Below, one piece after another: positions 1 to 9,476 of a stretch of 64,000 bases of DNA; the first letter of the stretch is position 1; each line of letters begins with the position of its first letter. A program made the position numbers and the translations under genes. This DNA comes from Marvinbryantia formatexigens DSM 14469 (lineage in GTDB: Bacteria; Bacillota; Clostridia; Lachnospirales; Lachnospiraceae): NCBI RefSeq assembly GCF_025148285.1, contig NZ_CP102268.1, forward strand, positions 3,513,001 to 3,577,000, written 5' to 3'. Below the pieces are notes generated by a model that did no database searches, was not told the origin of the DNA, and was given only the letters and a program-made list of their open reading frames with translations.

Positions 1-947
1 GCGCTGTTCTGATTTCGGACGGCTCGATTGACAGCACCGATTTGATTACCTTCCTTCTGTATGTGAACAACTGCACGGAGCCGATAAAGAAGCTGATTAA
101 CTTTACCGAGCAGTTCCAGAACGGCTACAGCGGCTACGAGCGTTTCCTGGAGATTCTGGCGGTGGAGCCGGATATCGCGGACGCGCCGGATGCTGTCGAG
201 CTTACTGATGTGAAGGGCGAGATCGTGTTTGAGGATGTCACCTTCCGTTACGAGGAAAATCTGGAGACGGTGCTCAACCATATTAATCTGAAGGTGGATG
301 CCGGGGAATACATCGCGATTGCCGGAAGCTCCGGCGGCGGAAAGACGACGCTCTGCAGTCTGATTCCGCGTTTCTACGATGTGGATAGCGGGCGCATCCT
401 GCTGGACGGCACCGACATCCGACAAATTAAGCTGAAAAGCCTGCGCGACCACATCGGCATCGTGCAGCAGGACGTTTATCTGTTTGCGGAAAATGTGATG
501 GAGAACATCCGCTACGGCAGACCGGACGCCTCCGACGAGGAGGTTATCGCGGCGGCGAAAATGGCGAACGCCCACGAGTTTATCATGGAGCTGCCGGACG
601 GCTACGAGACGGACATCGGACAGCGGGGTGTGAAGCTCTCCGGCGGGCAGAAGCAGCGCCTTTCGATTGCACGAGTATTTTTGAAAAATCCGCCCATACT
701 TATTTTTGACGAGGCGACCTCCGCGCTCGATAATGAGAGCGAGAAGATCATCCAGGAATCGCTGGAAAAGCTGGCGAAGGGGCGCACCACGTTTGTGATC
801 GCGCACCGGCTGACGACCATCCGCAACGCCGGAAAAATTCTGGTGATGACGGAAAAAGGCATCGAGGAGCAGGGAACCCATGAGGAGCTGCTGGCAAAGG
901 GCGGAATCTACAGCCGGCTGTACCGGATGTCGGAGGCGGAAGCCTGA
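1..947 (+). CDS. ABC transporter ATP-binding/permease protein, 3' part
   Basis: Partial gene cut by the window start; the reading frame is open from base 3, so the true start lies upstream. What remains is the end of the last membrane segment and a full nucleotide-binding domain of an exporter-type half transporter, which would dimerise in the membrane and couple ATP hydrolysis to substrate export. Visible motifs are Walker A GSSGGGKTT, the signature LSGGQ, Walker B ILIFDE followed by ATSALD, and the switch histidine in VIAHRLTTI. The substrate cannot be read from this part. A second half transporter is likely upstream, as such genes usually come in pairs. Confidence 0.93.
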   Translation, partial: AVLISDGSIDSTDLITFLLYVNNCTEPIKKLINFTEQFQNGYSGYERFLEILAVEPDIADAPDAVELTDVKGEIVFEDVTFRYEENLETVLNHINLKVDAGEYIAIAGSSGGGKTTLCSLIPRFYDVDSGRILLDGTDIRQIKLKSLRDHIGIVQQDVYLFAENVMENIRYGRPDASDEEVIAAAKMANAHEFIMELPDGYETDIGQRGVKLSGGQKQRLSIARVFLKNPPILIFDEATSALDNESEKIIQESLEKLAKGRTTFVIAHRLTTIRNAGKILVMTEKGIEEQGTHEELLAKGGIYSRLYRMSEAEA

Positions 948-1025
948 ATGGATCAGCGAAGGTTACTGTGAACGGAGTGAACAGTAGCGGAGCCTATCTG
1001 AAGGAGCAAAGGAAAAGGATATAGA

Positions 1026-1925
1026 ATGGACATTGTATTTAAAAAAGTGGAAATGAAGGACCGGGAGCTGATCAACCGTTATCTTGCGCAGCAGAAAACA
1101 AGAAGCTGCGAAATGACGTTTGCAAATATTTATCTCTGGTCCGTATATTACAAAGTAGATTATGCCATCGTGGAGGATATGCTGATTTTCCGCGGCTCGG
1201 AGGACCGTGTGTTTTTCGATTATCCGGTGGGAAAAGAGGAGGGCGTAAAGCCTGCGATAGACGCGCTGCTGGAATACTGCCGTGAGCGCGGACAAAGATT
1301 TATCCTCGGACTGGTGACACCGGAAAAATTTGCGCGCCTGGAGGAGCTTTATCCGGGCATGTTTGAGATTTCCTACGACCGCGACGCGGCGGATTACGTT
1401 TACGAGACGGAAAAGCTTGCAAATCTTTCCGGAAAAAAGTATCATGGAAAGAAGAACCATATTAATAAATTTGAGCGGCTGTACCCGGAGTGGAAATATG
1501 AGCCGATCAGCGACGCTAATGTGGAGGACTGCTTCCAGATGGCGCTCACCTGGCGGCGCATGAATGGCTGCGAGGAGGACCCGGAAAAGTCGGCAGAGAT
1601 GTGTGTGACCTTAAATTCCCTGCGGCTGTTCAAGGAGCTGGAGCTGCGCGGCGGTCTGCTGCGCGTAAACGGCGAGGTGGTGGCGTTTTCCATCGGGGAA
1701 CCGGTGTGCGACGATACGATGGTTGTGCATATTGAAAAGGCATTTTCTGAGGTGGAGGGCGCATATCCTATGATAAACCGCGAATTTGTCCGCCACGAGG
1801 CAGCGGGATATACTTACGTAAACCGGGAGGAGGACCTGGGCGAGGAGGGACTGCGGCAGGCGAAGCTGTCCTATCACCCGGCATTCCTGGTGGAGAAAGG
1901 AACCGTAACCATAAAGGAGAGGTAA
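1026..1925 (+). CDS. DUF2156 (phosphatidylglycerol lysyltransferase C-terminal-like) protein
   Basis: The 299-residue protein matches the DUF2156 family, whose fold is a double GNAT-like domain related to the catalytic part of MprF lysyl-phosphatidylglycerol synthases. No membrane segments are visible, so unlike MprF this is a soluble stand-alone domain; an aminoacyl- or acyl-transfer role is inferred from the fold only. Family-type sequence includes KKYHGKKNHINKF near residue 138 and the central segment around GEVVAFSIGEP. The start is supported by an AAGGAAAAGG stretch just upstream. It ends 4 bp before the next aminotransferase, suggesting co-transcription. Confidence 0.8.
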   Translation: MDIVFKKVEMKDRELINRYLAQQKTRSCEMTFANIYLWSVYYKVDYAIVEDMLIFRGSEDRVFFDYPVGKEEGVKPAIDALLEYCRERGQRFILGLVTPEKFARLEELYPGMFEISYDRDAADYVYETEKLANLSGKKYHGKKNHINKFERLYPEWKYEPISDANVEDCFQMALTWRRMNGCEEDPEKSAEMCVTLNSLRLFKELELRGGLLRVNGEVVAFSIGEPVCDDTMVVHIEKAFSEVEGAYPMINREFVRHEAAGYTYVNREEDLGEEGLRQAKLSYHPAFLVEKGTVTIKER

Positions 1926-1929
1926 AAAC

Positions 1930-3117
1930 ATGATTTCAGAAAAAATGATACAAATGACAAAAAACAGCTCGGCAATCCGGGCGATGTTTGAGGAAGGAAA
2001 GCAGATGGCGGCGCAGGTCGGGGCGGAGAATGTTTACGACTTCAGCCTCGGCAATCCGAACGTTCCGGCGCCGGCGGAGGTGAAGGCGGCGATTGAAGAG
2101 ATTATCAATGAGGAAGATTCACTGATGGTGCACGGCTACATGAGCAATTCCGGCTACGAGGATGTGCGCGCGGCAATCGCTGCTTCTCTGAACAAACGAT
2201 TCGCGACCAGCTTCTCGGAGAACAATATTCTCATGACAGTAGGCGCGGCGGGCGGACTGAATGTAATTTTTAAGACGCTTTTAAATCCGGGCGACGAGGT
2301 ACTCACCTTCGCACCGTATTTTGGAGAATATCGTTCGTATGTTTCCAACTACGACGGCATTCTGAAAGCGGTGGAGCCGGATACCGCCACCTTCCAGCCG
2401 AATCTGGAAAAATTTGCGCAGATGATTACGCCGAAGACAAAAGCGGTGATTGTCAATACGCCGAACAACCCGACCGGCGTTGTGTACTCGGAAGAGACGA
2501 TTGTGCGCATGGCAGAAATTCTCTGCGCGAAGGAAAAGGAATTCGGCATCAGCATTTATCTGATTTCCGACGAGCCGTACCGCGAGCTGGCATATGACGG
2601 CGTATTTGTGCCTTACCTTACGAAATATTACCACAATACCATCGTCGGCTATTCCTTCAGCAAATCGCTCTCCCTGCCGGGTGAGCGCATCGGCTACCTG
2701 GTGATTCCGGACGAAGCCGATGAAAGCGGGCAGATTATCGGGGCGGCGAATGTGGCGAACCGCATTCTCGGCTACGTCAATGCACCGTCACTGTTCCAGC
2801 GCGTGATCGCAAAATGCCTGGATGCGCAGGTGGATGTCGCTTATTATAACCGCAACCGCGAAACGCTCTACAGGGGTCTTACTGAGGCGGGCTTCTCCTG
2901 CATCAAGCCGGAGGGCGCATTCTACCTGTTTGTAAAATCCCCTGTGGAGGACGAAAAAGCCTTCTGTGAGGCGGCAAAGAAATACCATCTGCTGCTGGTG
3001 CCGGGTTCCTCCTTCGAGTGTCCGGGGTACGTCCGGCTGGCGTACTGCGTCTCCTACGAGACCATCGTAAACGCGCTGCCGAAATTTGACATGCTAGCCA
3101 AAGAATACGGCTTATAA
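1930..3117 (+). CDS. Pyridoxal-phosphate aminotransferase, class I/II
   Basis: A 395-residue fold-type I aminotransferase of the aspartate/aromatic group. PLP-binding features are NNPTGVVYS, the aspartate in SDEPYRELAY and the Schiff-base lysine in YSFSKSLSLPGERIGY. It moves an amino group between an amino acid and a 2-oxo acid; exact substrate is not readable. The start has a clear GGAGAGG site. It lies 4 bp after the DUF2156 gene and is followed, beyond a repeat-rich gap, by hisC, a second aminotransferase of the same fold but a different subfamily. Confidence 0.9.
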   Translation: MISEKMIQMTKNSSAIRAMFEEGKQMAAQVGAENVYDFSLGNPNVPAPAEVKAAIEEIINEEDSLMVHGYMSNSGYEDVRAAIAASLNKRFATSFSENNILMTVGAAGGLNVIFKTLLNPGDEVLTFAPYFGEYRSYVSNYDGILKAVEPDTATFQPNLEKFAQMITPKTKAVIVNTPNNPTGVVYSEETIVRMAEILCAKEKEFGISIYLISDEPYRELAYDGVFVPYLTKYYHNTIVGYSFSKSLSLPGERIGYLVIPDEADESGQIIGAANVANRILGYVNAPSLFQRVIAKCLDAQVDVAYYNRNRETLYRGLTEAGFSCIKPEGAFYLFVKSPVEDEKAFCEAAKKYHLLLVPGSSFECPGYVRLAYCVSYETIVNALPKFDMLAKEYGL

Positions 3118-3154
3118 GCTTAAGATGGGCAAATGATTCTGCACAGGAAGCCTG

Positions 3155-3311
3155 CCGTCTATGTCTGCCGCAGACGATAGGAAGATTTTGCAGATTTTGC
3201 GAGCATAGCGGCAGCAATTTTAGCCGACCAGCTTCTATGGAGGCAAAATTGCTGCCAATAGGCGGCGCAGCAAAATCAAAAAATCGACGTGTCTGCGGCA
3301 GACATAGACGG
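3155..3311. repeat. Long imperfect inverted repeat between two aminotransferase genes
   Basis: The arms 3155-3175 and 3291-3311 are exact reverse complements over 21 bp. Inside them 3210-3225 pairs with 3242-3256 (a GGCAGCAATTTT-type arm), and the sequence between the outer and inner arms is also partly complementary, so the whole 157 bp could fold into one long hairpin. No reading frame of note and no T-run follows. It could be a miniature mobile element or a repetitive extragenic element; function unknown. Confidence 0.75.
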
Positions 3312-3363
3312 TTGGATTTCGTCGCAAAAACATCTGAGTCATCAGAAAACAGAGGAGTAAATT

Positions 3364-4419
3364 ATGAAAAAATGGGAAGAGAACGTCCGCAGGGTAATCC
3401 CTTACACGCCGGGGGAGCAGCCGGATTTTGCGGATATGATAAAACTGAACACAAATGAAAATCCGTATCCGCCCGCGCCGGGCGTACAGGCGAAAATAAA
3501 AGAGCTGTGCGCAGAAGAGCTGCGTCTGTATCCGGCTCCGGCGGCGGATGCGCTGGTGGAGGGGCTTGCCGCCTGCTACGGGCTGGCAAAAGAGCAGGTG
3601 TTTGTGGGCGTCGGCTCGGACGATGTGCTGGCGATGGCGTTCCTTACATTTTTCAACAGCAAAAAACCGGTGCTGTTTCCGGATATCACATATTCCTTTT
3701 ACGATGTCTGGGCGGGGCTGTTTCATATTCCGTATGAGTGCCAGCCATTAAACGACAGGTTTGAGATTGTAAAAGAGGACTACTACAAAGAAAACGGCGG
3801 CGTCGTGTTCCCGAATCCCAATGCGCCGACCGGTGTGGAGCTGCCGCTTGCAGATATTGAAGATATTCTGCAGCATAATGAGGATGTTGTGGTAATCGTT
3901 GATGAAGCATACATAGATTTCGGGGCAAAGTCCGCGCTGGAGCTGATTGAGAAATACGACAATCTGCTGGTGGTGCAGACATTCTCGAAGGCGCGCTCGC
4001 TTGCCGGGCTGCGCATCGGCTATGCTTTCGGCAGCCCTGCGCTGATAAAATATCTGAACGATGCAAAATATTCCTTCAATTCCTACACGATGAATCGTCC
4101 CAGTCTTGCGCTTGGCGCGGAGGTGCTGAAGGATGACGCATATTTCCGGGAGACCACGGCAAAAATTATCGCGACACGGGAGCGCACGAAAAAAGAGCTG
4201 GCGGCGCTGGGCTTTCAGTTCGGGGATTCAAAGGCGAATTTCCTGTTTGTGACGCACCCGGACTATCCGGCGAAGGCTCTGTTTGAGGCGCTGCGGGAAA
4301 AGCATATATTTGTGCGCTACTTTGCAAAGCCGCGCATCGACAATTATCTGCGCATCACCATCGGAACCGATGAGCAGATGGATGCGCTGATTACGTTTCT
4401 GAGAGCGTATATGAAATAA
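3364..4419 (+). CDS. hisC: Histidinol-phosphate aminotransferase
   Basis: The 351-residue protein has the HisC layout: N-terminal LNTNENPYPP substrate/PLP segment, PNAPTG, VDEAYIDF, and PLP lysine in QTFSKARSLAGLRIGYAFG. It would convert imidazole-acetol phosphate and glutamate to histidinol phosphate in histidine synthesis. It is not in a his operon here; the only other his gene in the window is a HisA of eukaryotic type at 21.2 kb. The start follows GGAGTAAATT. No T-box or his leader peptide was found upstream. Confidence 0.92.
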   Translation: MKKWEENVRRVIPYTPGEQPDFADMIKLNTNENPYPPAPGVQAKIKELCAEELRLYPAPAADALVEGLAACYGLAKEQVFVGVGSDDVLAMAFLTFFNSKKPVLFPDITYSFYDVWAGLFHIPYECQPLNDRFEIVKEDYYKENGGVVFPNPNAPTGVELPLADIEDILQHNEDVVVIVDEAYIDFGAKSALELIEKYDNLLVVQTFSKARSLAGLRIGYAFGSPALIKYLNDAKYSFNSYTMNRPSLALGAEVLKDDAYFRETTAKIIATRERTKKELAALGFQFGDSKANFLFVTHPDYPAKALFEALREKHIFVRYFAKPRIDNYLRITIGTDEQMDALITFLRAYMK

Positions 4420-4493
4420 TCCGGCGGGAGTGTGCGGCGGTCCGCCTGCGCGGAGTGGCGCTGCCCGGACAAAATAATAGTAAGGAGAGATTT

Positions 4494-4991
4494 ATGAACA
4501 GTTTATTATCCTGGATGACAGCCACCTTTGGCGGTATTCTTACCAAAGAGGCGCTGGCGTTTGTGATTTCAATGGTACCGATTCTGGAGCTGCGCGGCGG
4601 ACTGATTTTTTCCTCGGCGGCGGGCATTGATATGTGGAAGGCAATTCCAATCTGCATAGTCGGCAATCTGATTCCGGTGCCGTTTATCCTGCTTCTGATT
4701 ACGCCGATTTTCAACTGGCTGAAAAAGACGAAAACCTTCCGCCCGATGGTGGAAAAACTGGAAAATAAAGCAATGAGTAAAAAGGGGCAGATTGAGAAAT
4801 ACAAGTTCTGGGGGCTGGTGCTGTTTGTCGGCATCCCGCTTCCGGGTACCGGCGCCTGGACAGGGTCTCTTATCGCGGCGCTGCTGGATATGGATTTCAA
4901 AAAAGCATTCCCGGCGGTGGTGATCGGCATCTGCATGGCGACCGTCATTATGACGACACTGTCCTACGTGATTCCGGGTCTGTTCTTCTGA
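4494..4991 (+). CDS. Small integral membrane protein, COG2426 putative small multidrug export family
   Basis: The 165-residue protein has about four hydrophobic segments and the family pattern SMVPILELRGGLIFS near the N-terminus and GIPLPGTGAWTGSLIA in the second half. The two glycine/proline-rich re-entrant-like motifs are typical of the COG2426 group, which is distantly DedA-like. The export function in the family name is not established. The ATG at 4494 is chosen over an upstream in-frame start because an AAGGAGAG site lies directly before it. It sits between hisC and an unrelated methyltransferase. Confidence 0.8.
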   Translation: MNSLLSWMTATFGGILTKEALAFVISMVPILELRGGLIFSSAAGIDMWKAIPICIVGNLIPVPFILLLITPIFNWLKKTKTFRPMVEKLENKAMSKKGQIEKYKFWGLVLFVGIPLPGTGAWTGSLIAALLDMDFKKAFPAVVIGICMATVIMTTLSYVIPGLFF

Positions 4992-5189
4992 TGCGCATCG
5001 CCACAGCTAATTATAAAAGGTTCATCGGATCTTTTCACGTATGCAATGCGGGGCAGAAGCTGCGAAGCAGGCGGGCTGTGGCGAGCATGGCGTAGTGACT
5101 GAACGCTTACTTTCATGGAAAAAGCCGGGAATGATGCCCGGCGGCGGGAGCGGAGACGCCCGCGATACGGAAGGATTTGGGAGAAAAGA

Positions 5190-5954
5190 ATGGATAATGA
5201 AGTGACAGCTTACAGCAGCTTTGCAGAGGTTTATGACCTTTTTATGAGTGAGATTCCATATGAAGCGTGGTATGAATGCGTGACGGCGGTGCTGGAGGAG
5301 GCGGGCATCTGCGACGGACTGGTGCTGGAGCTTGGCTGCGGGACCGGTACCTTTACGGAGCTGCTTGCAGCCGGCGGCTACGACATGATTGGCGTGGACA
5401 ATTCTCCGGAAATGCTGGAGGCGGCAGCGCAGAAAAAGGAGCTCTCCGGTGCGGATATTCTGTATCTGTGCCAGGATATGCGCGCGTTTGAGCTGTACGG
5501 CACGGTGCGGGCGGTGGTAAGCGTCTGCGATTCCATGAATTATATCACGACAGAGGAAGACCTGCGGACGGTGTTTGCACTGGTGAATAATTATCTGGAC
5601 CCCGGCGGGATTTTTCTGTTTGATTTAAAGACAGCTTATTATTTCCGCGAAGTGATGGGCGACTGCGTTCTGGCGGACAACCGGGAAGAGGCGAGCTACA
5701 TCTGGGAAAACTATTATTATGAAGAAGAGCAGATGAACGAGTACGATCTGACGCTTTTTCTGCGGGAGAAAAACGGGCTGTACCGGAAACAGGAGGAGAC
5801 GCATCTGCAGCGCGCCTATGAGCCGGACGAAATCCGGCGCCTGCTTGCGGAAGCGGGACTGGAATTTGTGCGGGCGTTTGACGCTGATACGCAGGGAGAA
5901 GTGCGCGCGGACAGCGAGCGGATTTACATTGTGGCAAGGGAGTGTACAAAGTGA
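5190..5954 (+). CDS. Class I SAM-dependent methyltransferase
   Basis: A 254-residue Rossmann-fold methyltransferase. SAM motif I is VLELGCGTGTFTELL, followed by the acidic residue in GVDNSPEMLE and the motif around QDMRAFEL. Substrate unknown. The start at 5190 has a GGGAGA site; an upstream in-frame start at 5115 would add an arginine-rich extension not expected in the family. It overlaps hslO by the 4 bp GTGA, showing translational coupling. Confidence 0.88.
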   Translation: MDNEVTAYSSFAEVYDLFMSEIPYEAWYECVTAVLEEAGICDGLVLELGCGTGTFTELLAAGGYDMIGVDNSPEMLEAAAQKKELSGADILYLCQDMRAFELYGTVRAVVSVCDSMNYITTEEDLRTVFALVNNYLDPGGIFLFDLKTAYYFREVMGDCVLADNREEASYIWENYYYEEEQMNEYDLTLFLREKNGLYRKQEETHLQRAYEPDEIRRLLAEAGLEFVRAFDADTQGEVRADSERIYIVARECTK

Positions 5955-6835
5955 AGGATTATATTGTAAGAGCAATGGCGGCAGAGGGGCAGATACGGGC
6001 GTTTGCCGCGACGACAAGGGAGCTTGTGGAGGCGGCGCGCAGCGCCCACAATACAAGTCCGGTGGCGACGGCGGCTCTGGGACGTCTCCTGACGGCGGGC
6101 GTGATGATGGGCAGTATGATGAAGGGCGATGAAGATCTGCTGACGCTGCAGATCAGAGCGGACGGTCCGCTGGAGGGACTGCTGGTGACAGCGGATTCCC
6201 ACGGAAACGTGAAGGGCTATGCCGGAAATCCGGACGTTGTCATTCCGGCGAACAGCAGGGGCAAGCTGGACGTGGCGGGAGCGGTCGGTTCCGGCTTTCT
6301 GACCGTCATCAAGGATATGGGACTGAAGGAACCGTATTCCGGGCAGACGATGCTGCAGACCGGAGAGATCGCCGAGGATTTAACGTATTATTTTGCAACC
6401 TCCGAACAGGTGCCCTCCGCGGTCGGACTCGGCGTGCTGATGAACCGGGAAAACACCGTGCGCCAGGCGGGCGGATTTATTCTGCAGCTTATGCCGTTTG
6501 CGTCGGAGGAAGTGATTGCCTCCCTGGAGAAGAAAATTGCGGAGGTGACAAGTGTCACGGACATGCTGGAGGCGGGCTGCAGCCCGGAGAACATCCTGGA
6601 GCAGCTTCTCGGCGACCTGGGACTGGAGCTTACCGATACGATGCCGGCGCAGTTTCATTGCAACTGCTCGAAGGAGCGGGTGGCAAAGGCGGTGGTCAGC
6701 GTCGGAAAGAAGGAGCTGCAGTCGATGATCGACGAGGGAAAACCGATTGAGGTGAACTGCCACTTCTGCAATAAAAACTACAGCTTTTCCGTGGAAGAGC
6801 TGAAGGATTTGTATAAGCGCGCCAGCCGTGCGTAG
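5951..6835 (+). CDS. hslO: Redox-regulated chaperone Hsp33
   Basis: A 294-residue cytoplasmic holdase activated by oxidation. The start VKDYIVRAMAAEGQ is the family N-terminus, so the GTG at 5951 (after AAGGGAG) is preferred over the GTG at 5942. The C-terminal zinc switch has four cysteines arranged CNC (FHCNCSKE) and CHFC (VNCHFCNKNY), the canonical CXC/CXXC layout. These cysteines form disulphides and release zinc under oxidative stress. It overlaps the methyltransferase gene by 4 bp. Confidence 0.95.
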   Translation: MKDYIVRAMAAEGQIRAFAATTRELVEAARSAHNTSPVATAALGRLLTAGVMMGSMMKGDEDLLTLQIRADGPLEGLLVTADSHGNVKGYAGNPDVVIPANSRGKLDVAGAVGSGFLTVIKDMGLKEPYSGQTMLQTGEIAEDLTYYFATSEQVPSAVGLGVLMNRENTVRQAGGFILQLMPFASEEVIASLEKKIAEVTSVTDMLEAGCSPENILEQLLGDLGLELTDTMPAQFHCNCSKERVAKAVVSVGKKELQSMIDEGKPIEVNCHFCNKNYSFSVEELKDLYKRASRA

Positions 6836-6932
6836 CGCGGCAGAGCGTGACGGATTGCCGGCGGAGGATGACCGGTGCGGCGAGGCGGCGGAAACGACGT
6901 CTGCATAGAACGAAGAAAATGGGGGTACTTCC

Positions 6933-8858
6933 ATGAGGCATGGATTTGTGAAGGTGGCGGCGGTGACGCCGGAGCTGAAAGTGGCGGACTGCATATATAA
7001 TACGGCGCAGATCTGCGAGGCGGCAAAAGAGGCGGCGGACGCCGGAGCAAAAATTATCGTGTTCCCGGAGCTTGGCATCACGGGCTATACCTGCTGCGAC
7101 CTGTTCTGGCAGGAGAGGCTGCTGGTTTCGGCAAAGGAAGGGCTGCGCAAAATTGTGGATGCCTCGCGAATGTGGGACGCTCTGGTGTTTGTGGGGCTTC
7201 CGTGGGAGAAAGAGCAGAAGCTTTACAATGTGGCGGCAGCCGTCAGCCGGGGACGGCTGCTCGGTCTGGTTCCGAAGCGTTTTCTGCCAAACTACGCGGA
7301 ATTTTATGAGGCGCGCCATTTCACGCCGGGAGATGCAAATATTTCCTGGACGGAATTTGAGGGCAGCCCGGTGCCGTTTGGGCAAAATCTTTTGTTTGTC
7401 TGCCGGGAAATGGAAGGGCTGACAGTGGCAGCCGAGATCTGCGAGGATCTGTGGGCGCCCGACCCGCCGAGCACGCGGCATGCTCTGGCAGGCGCGACGG
7501 TGCTTGTAAATCTGTCGGCGAGCGACGAGAATACCGGAAAGAGCATTTACCGCGAGGCGCTGGTCGCTAACCAGTCGGCGCGCCTGATCTGCGGCTATCT
7601 TTACGCAAGCGCAGGCGAAGGGGAGTCGACGACCGACCTTGTCTTTGGCGGACATAATCTTATCGCTGAGAACGGAACTGTGCTGGCGCAGTCGCCCCGG
7701 TTCACAAACGGCATTATTTACAGTGAGCTTGATATCCACCGGCTGCGCAGCGAGCGCAGGCGCATGACCACCTTTCAATGTGCGGAAAACACAGAATACG
7801 AAAAAATCCCCTTCCATCTGGAAACGGAGGAAACGGTGCTGACGCGCGATTTCACGCCGATGCCCTTCGTGCCTGCAGACCGCGGGGACCGCGACCGCCG
7901 CTGCGAGGAAATCCTTATCATCCAGGCGCTCGGTCTGAAAAAAAGGCTGCTGCATACCGGGTGCAAATCAATGGTAATCGGCATTTCCGGCGGGCTGGAT
8001 TCCACGCTGGCACTTCTGGTGGCGGCAAAGGCGGCGGATATGATCGGATTGGAAAGAAGCGCTATCCTCTCCGTCACAATGCCCTGCTTTGGCACCACGG
8101 ACCGCACCTACCGCAATGCCTGTGAACTGACGGAAAAGCTTGGCGCTACACTGAGAGAGGTGAATATCCGTAATGCCGTGCAGGTTCATTTCCGGGATAT
8201 CGGTCACGATCCGGATGAGCATGATGTCACATATGAAAACAGCCAGGCGCGCGAGCGCACGCAGATACTCATGGATCTTGCCAATAAGAGCGGCGGTCTG
8301 GTGATCGGAACCGGCGATCTGTCCGAGCTGGCGCTTGGCTGGGCGACCTACAACGGCGACCACATGTCCATGTATGCGGTCAACGCATCCGTCCCCAAGA
8401 CACTTGTGCGCCACCTTGTGCGCTACTATGCGGATACCTGCGGCGATGAGGCGCTTGCAGGCGTGCTGCAGGACGTGCTGGATACGCCTGTCAGCCCGGA
8501 GCTTCTGCCGCCGAAGGACGGCGTGATCTCCCAGCGGACAGAAGATCTCGTCGGTCCTTACGAGCTGCACGATTTCTTCCTGTATCATATGCTGCGCTGC
8601 GGGGAAGAACCCTCCAAGGTTTACCGCCTTGCTGAAAGGGCGTTCGCGGGCACTTATGACAGAGAAACGATCCTGAAATGGCTGAAAACCTTTTACCGCA
8701 GGTTTTTCGCGCAGCAGTTCAAGCGCTCCTGCCTGCCGGACGGACCGAAGGTGGGAAGCGTGGCGGTATCCCCGCGCGGCGATCTGCGGATGCCGAGCGA
8801 TGCCTGCGTGCGCATCTGGATGCAGGAGCTGGAGTGCCTGCAGGCGGAGAAAATGTGA
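6933..8858 (+). CDS. nadE: Glutamine-dependent NAD+ synthetase
   Basis: The 641-residue two-domain enzyme makes NAD+ from deamido-NAD+, ATP and glutamine. Residues 1-290 are a nitrilase-type glutaminase with catalytic triad candidates E46 (VFPELGITGY), K115 (LVPKRFLPNY) and C170 (AEICEDLWAP). The C-terminal part is the synthetase, with ATP-binding SGGLDS at 352-357. Length is normal for the glutamine-dependent form. A GGGGG stretch about 8 bp upstream supports the ATG. It stands alone between hslO and a convergent small gene. Confidence 0.95.
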   Translation: MRHGFVKVAAVTPELKVADCIYNTAQICEAAKEAADAGAKIIVFPELGITGYTCCDLFWQERLLVSAKEGLRKIVDASRMWDALVFVGLPWEKEQKLYNVAAAVSRGRLLGLVPKRFLPNYAEFYEARHFTPGDANISWTEFEGSPVPFGQNLLFVCREMEGLTVAAEICEDLWAPDPPSTRHALAGATVLVNLSASDENTGKSIYREALVANQSARLICGYLYASAGEGESTTDLVFGGHNLIAENGTVLAQSPRFTNGIIYSELDIHRLRSERRRMTTFQCAENTEYEKIPFHLETEETVLTRDFTPMPFVPADRGDRDRRCEEILIIQALGLKKRLLHTGCKSMVIGISGGLDSTLALLVAAKAADMIGLERSAILSVTMPCFGTTDRTYRNACELTEKLGATLREVNIRNAVQVHFRDIGHDPDEHDVTYENSQARERTQILMDLANKSGGLVIGTGDLSELALGWATYNGDHMSMYAVNASVPKTLVRHLVRYYADTCGDEALAGVLQDVLDTPVSPELLPPKDGVISQRTEDLVGPYELHDFFLYHMLRCGEEPSKVYRLAERAFAGTYDRETILKWLKTFYRRFFAQQFKRSCLPDGPKVGSVAVSPRGDLRMPSDACVRIWMQELECLQAEKM

Positions 8859-8946
8859 TGAGAAGTCATATAATGCCTGTGTGCCATCGGGAACGATACG
8901 TGTCCGGACAGAGAAAAGTGCCGGAAAAAAATCGTTGATCTGCCGG

Positions 8947-9381
8947 TCAGCGCGCGGCAATTTCCAGCGCCGCGTCGATCGCCTGCAGCAGCATCTGCGA
9001 GGTGTACTGGCTGGACGCCTCGTAATAAATGTCTTTGGTGGACTGTGTTTCGCAGACCTGCACGGCGATTTTATCCAGCGCCGGCTGCATCAGCGGAAAC
9101 ATGGCGGCGGAGGTCTCGCTTAAATTCACAAGCTGGATGCCGTTGATATGGTCTGCGTCGACGACCACCTGCAGATCCATCACGTTGTTGTTCAACGTGA
9201 CGGGAGTGGAGTACACACCCGCTATATAGGCGGAAGTCTGGGCGGTCCGGGAGGCGGTGTTTCCGTGCGGGCGGAACATCAGAAACAGCAGCACCAGCAG
9301 GGTGATGCCGAGCGCGGCAAAGATAGCGGTGTAGATTAATTCACGTTTTTTCATAATAATGATTTTGGTTTTAGAGCTCAT
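8947..9381 (-). CDS. Membrane-anchored small protein, FMN-binding-domain-like
   Basis: The 144-residue protein has one N-terminal membrane segment (residues 15-35, LIYTAIFAALGITLLVLLFL) and an extracytoplasmic domain. The domain follows the FMN_bind layout: GVYSTPVTLNNNVMDLQVVVDADHI, a turn with a SETS motif, then QSTKDIYYEASSQYTSQMLL near the end. The flavin-attachment threonine motif is not clearly conserved, so covalent FMN is doubtful. The first ATG is chosen because an AGAGGA site lies 7 bp before it. It is divergent from the DegV gene. Confidence 0.55.
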   Translation of the reverse strand: MSSKTKIIIMKKRELIYTAIFAALGITLLVLLFLMFRPHGNTASRTAQTSAYIAGVYSTPVTLNNNVMDLQVVVDADHINGIQLVNLSETSAAMFPLMQPALDKIAVQVCETQSTKDIYYEASSQYTSQMLLQAIDAALEIAAR

Positions 9382-9476
9382 ACGTAGTCCTCTGGATATG
9401 TATTTGGTACATTCTATGCAGGAGTGCGTGCGGACTGAACAGGGAATCAGAAATTTTTCAAACAGGAGGGTTTTTC

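Noticed and set aside
962-984. Small inverted repeat TACTGT...ACAGTA after the ABC gene
   Set aside because: Short, no T-run, and no regulatory context; likely chance.
3118-3363. T-box or his attenuator before hisC
   Set aside because: No T-box sequence (AGGGTGGNACCGCG type) and no His-rich leader; only the inverted repeat.
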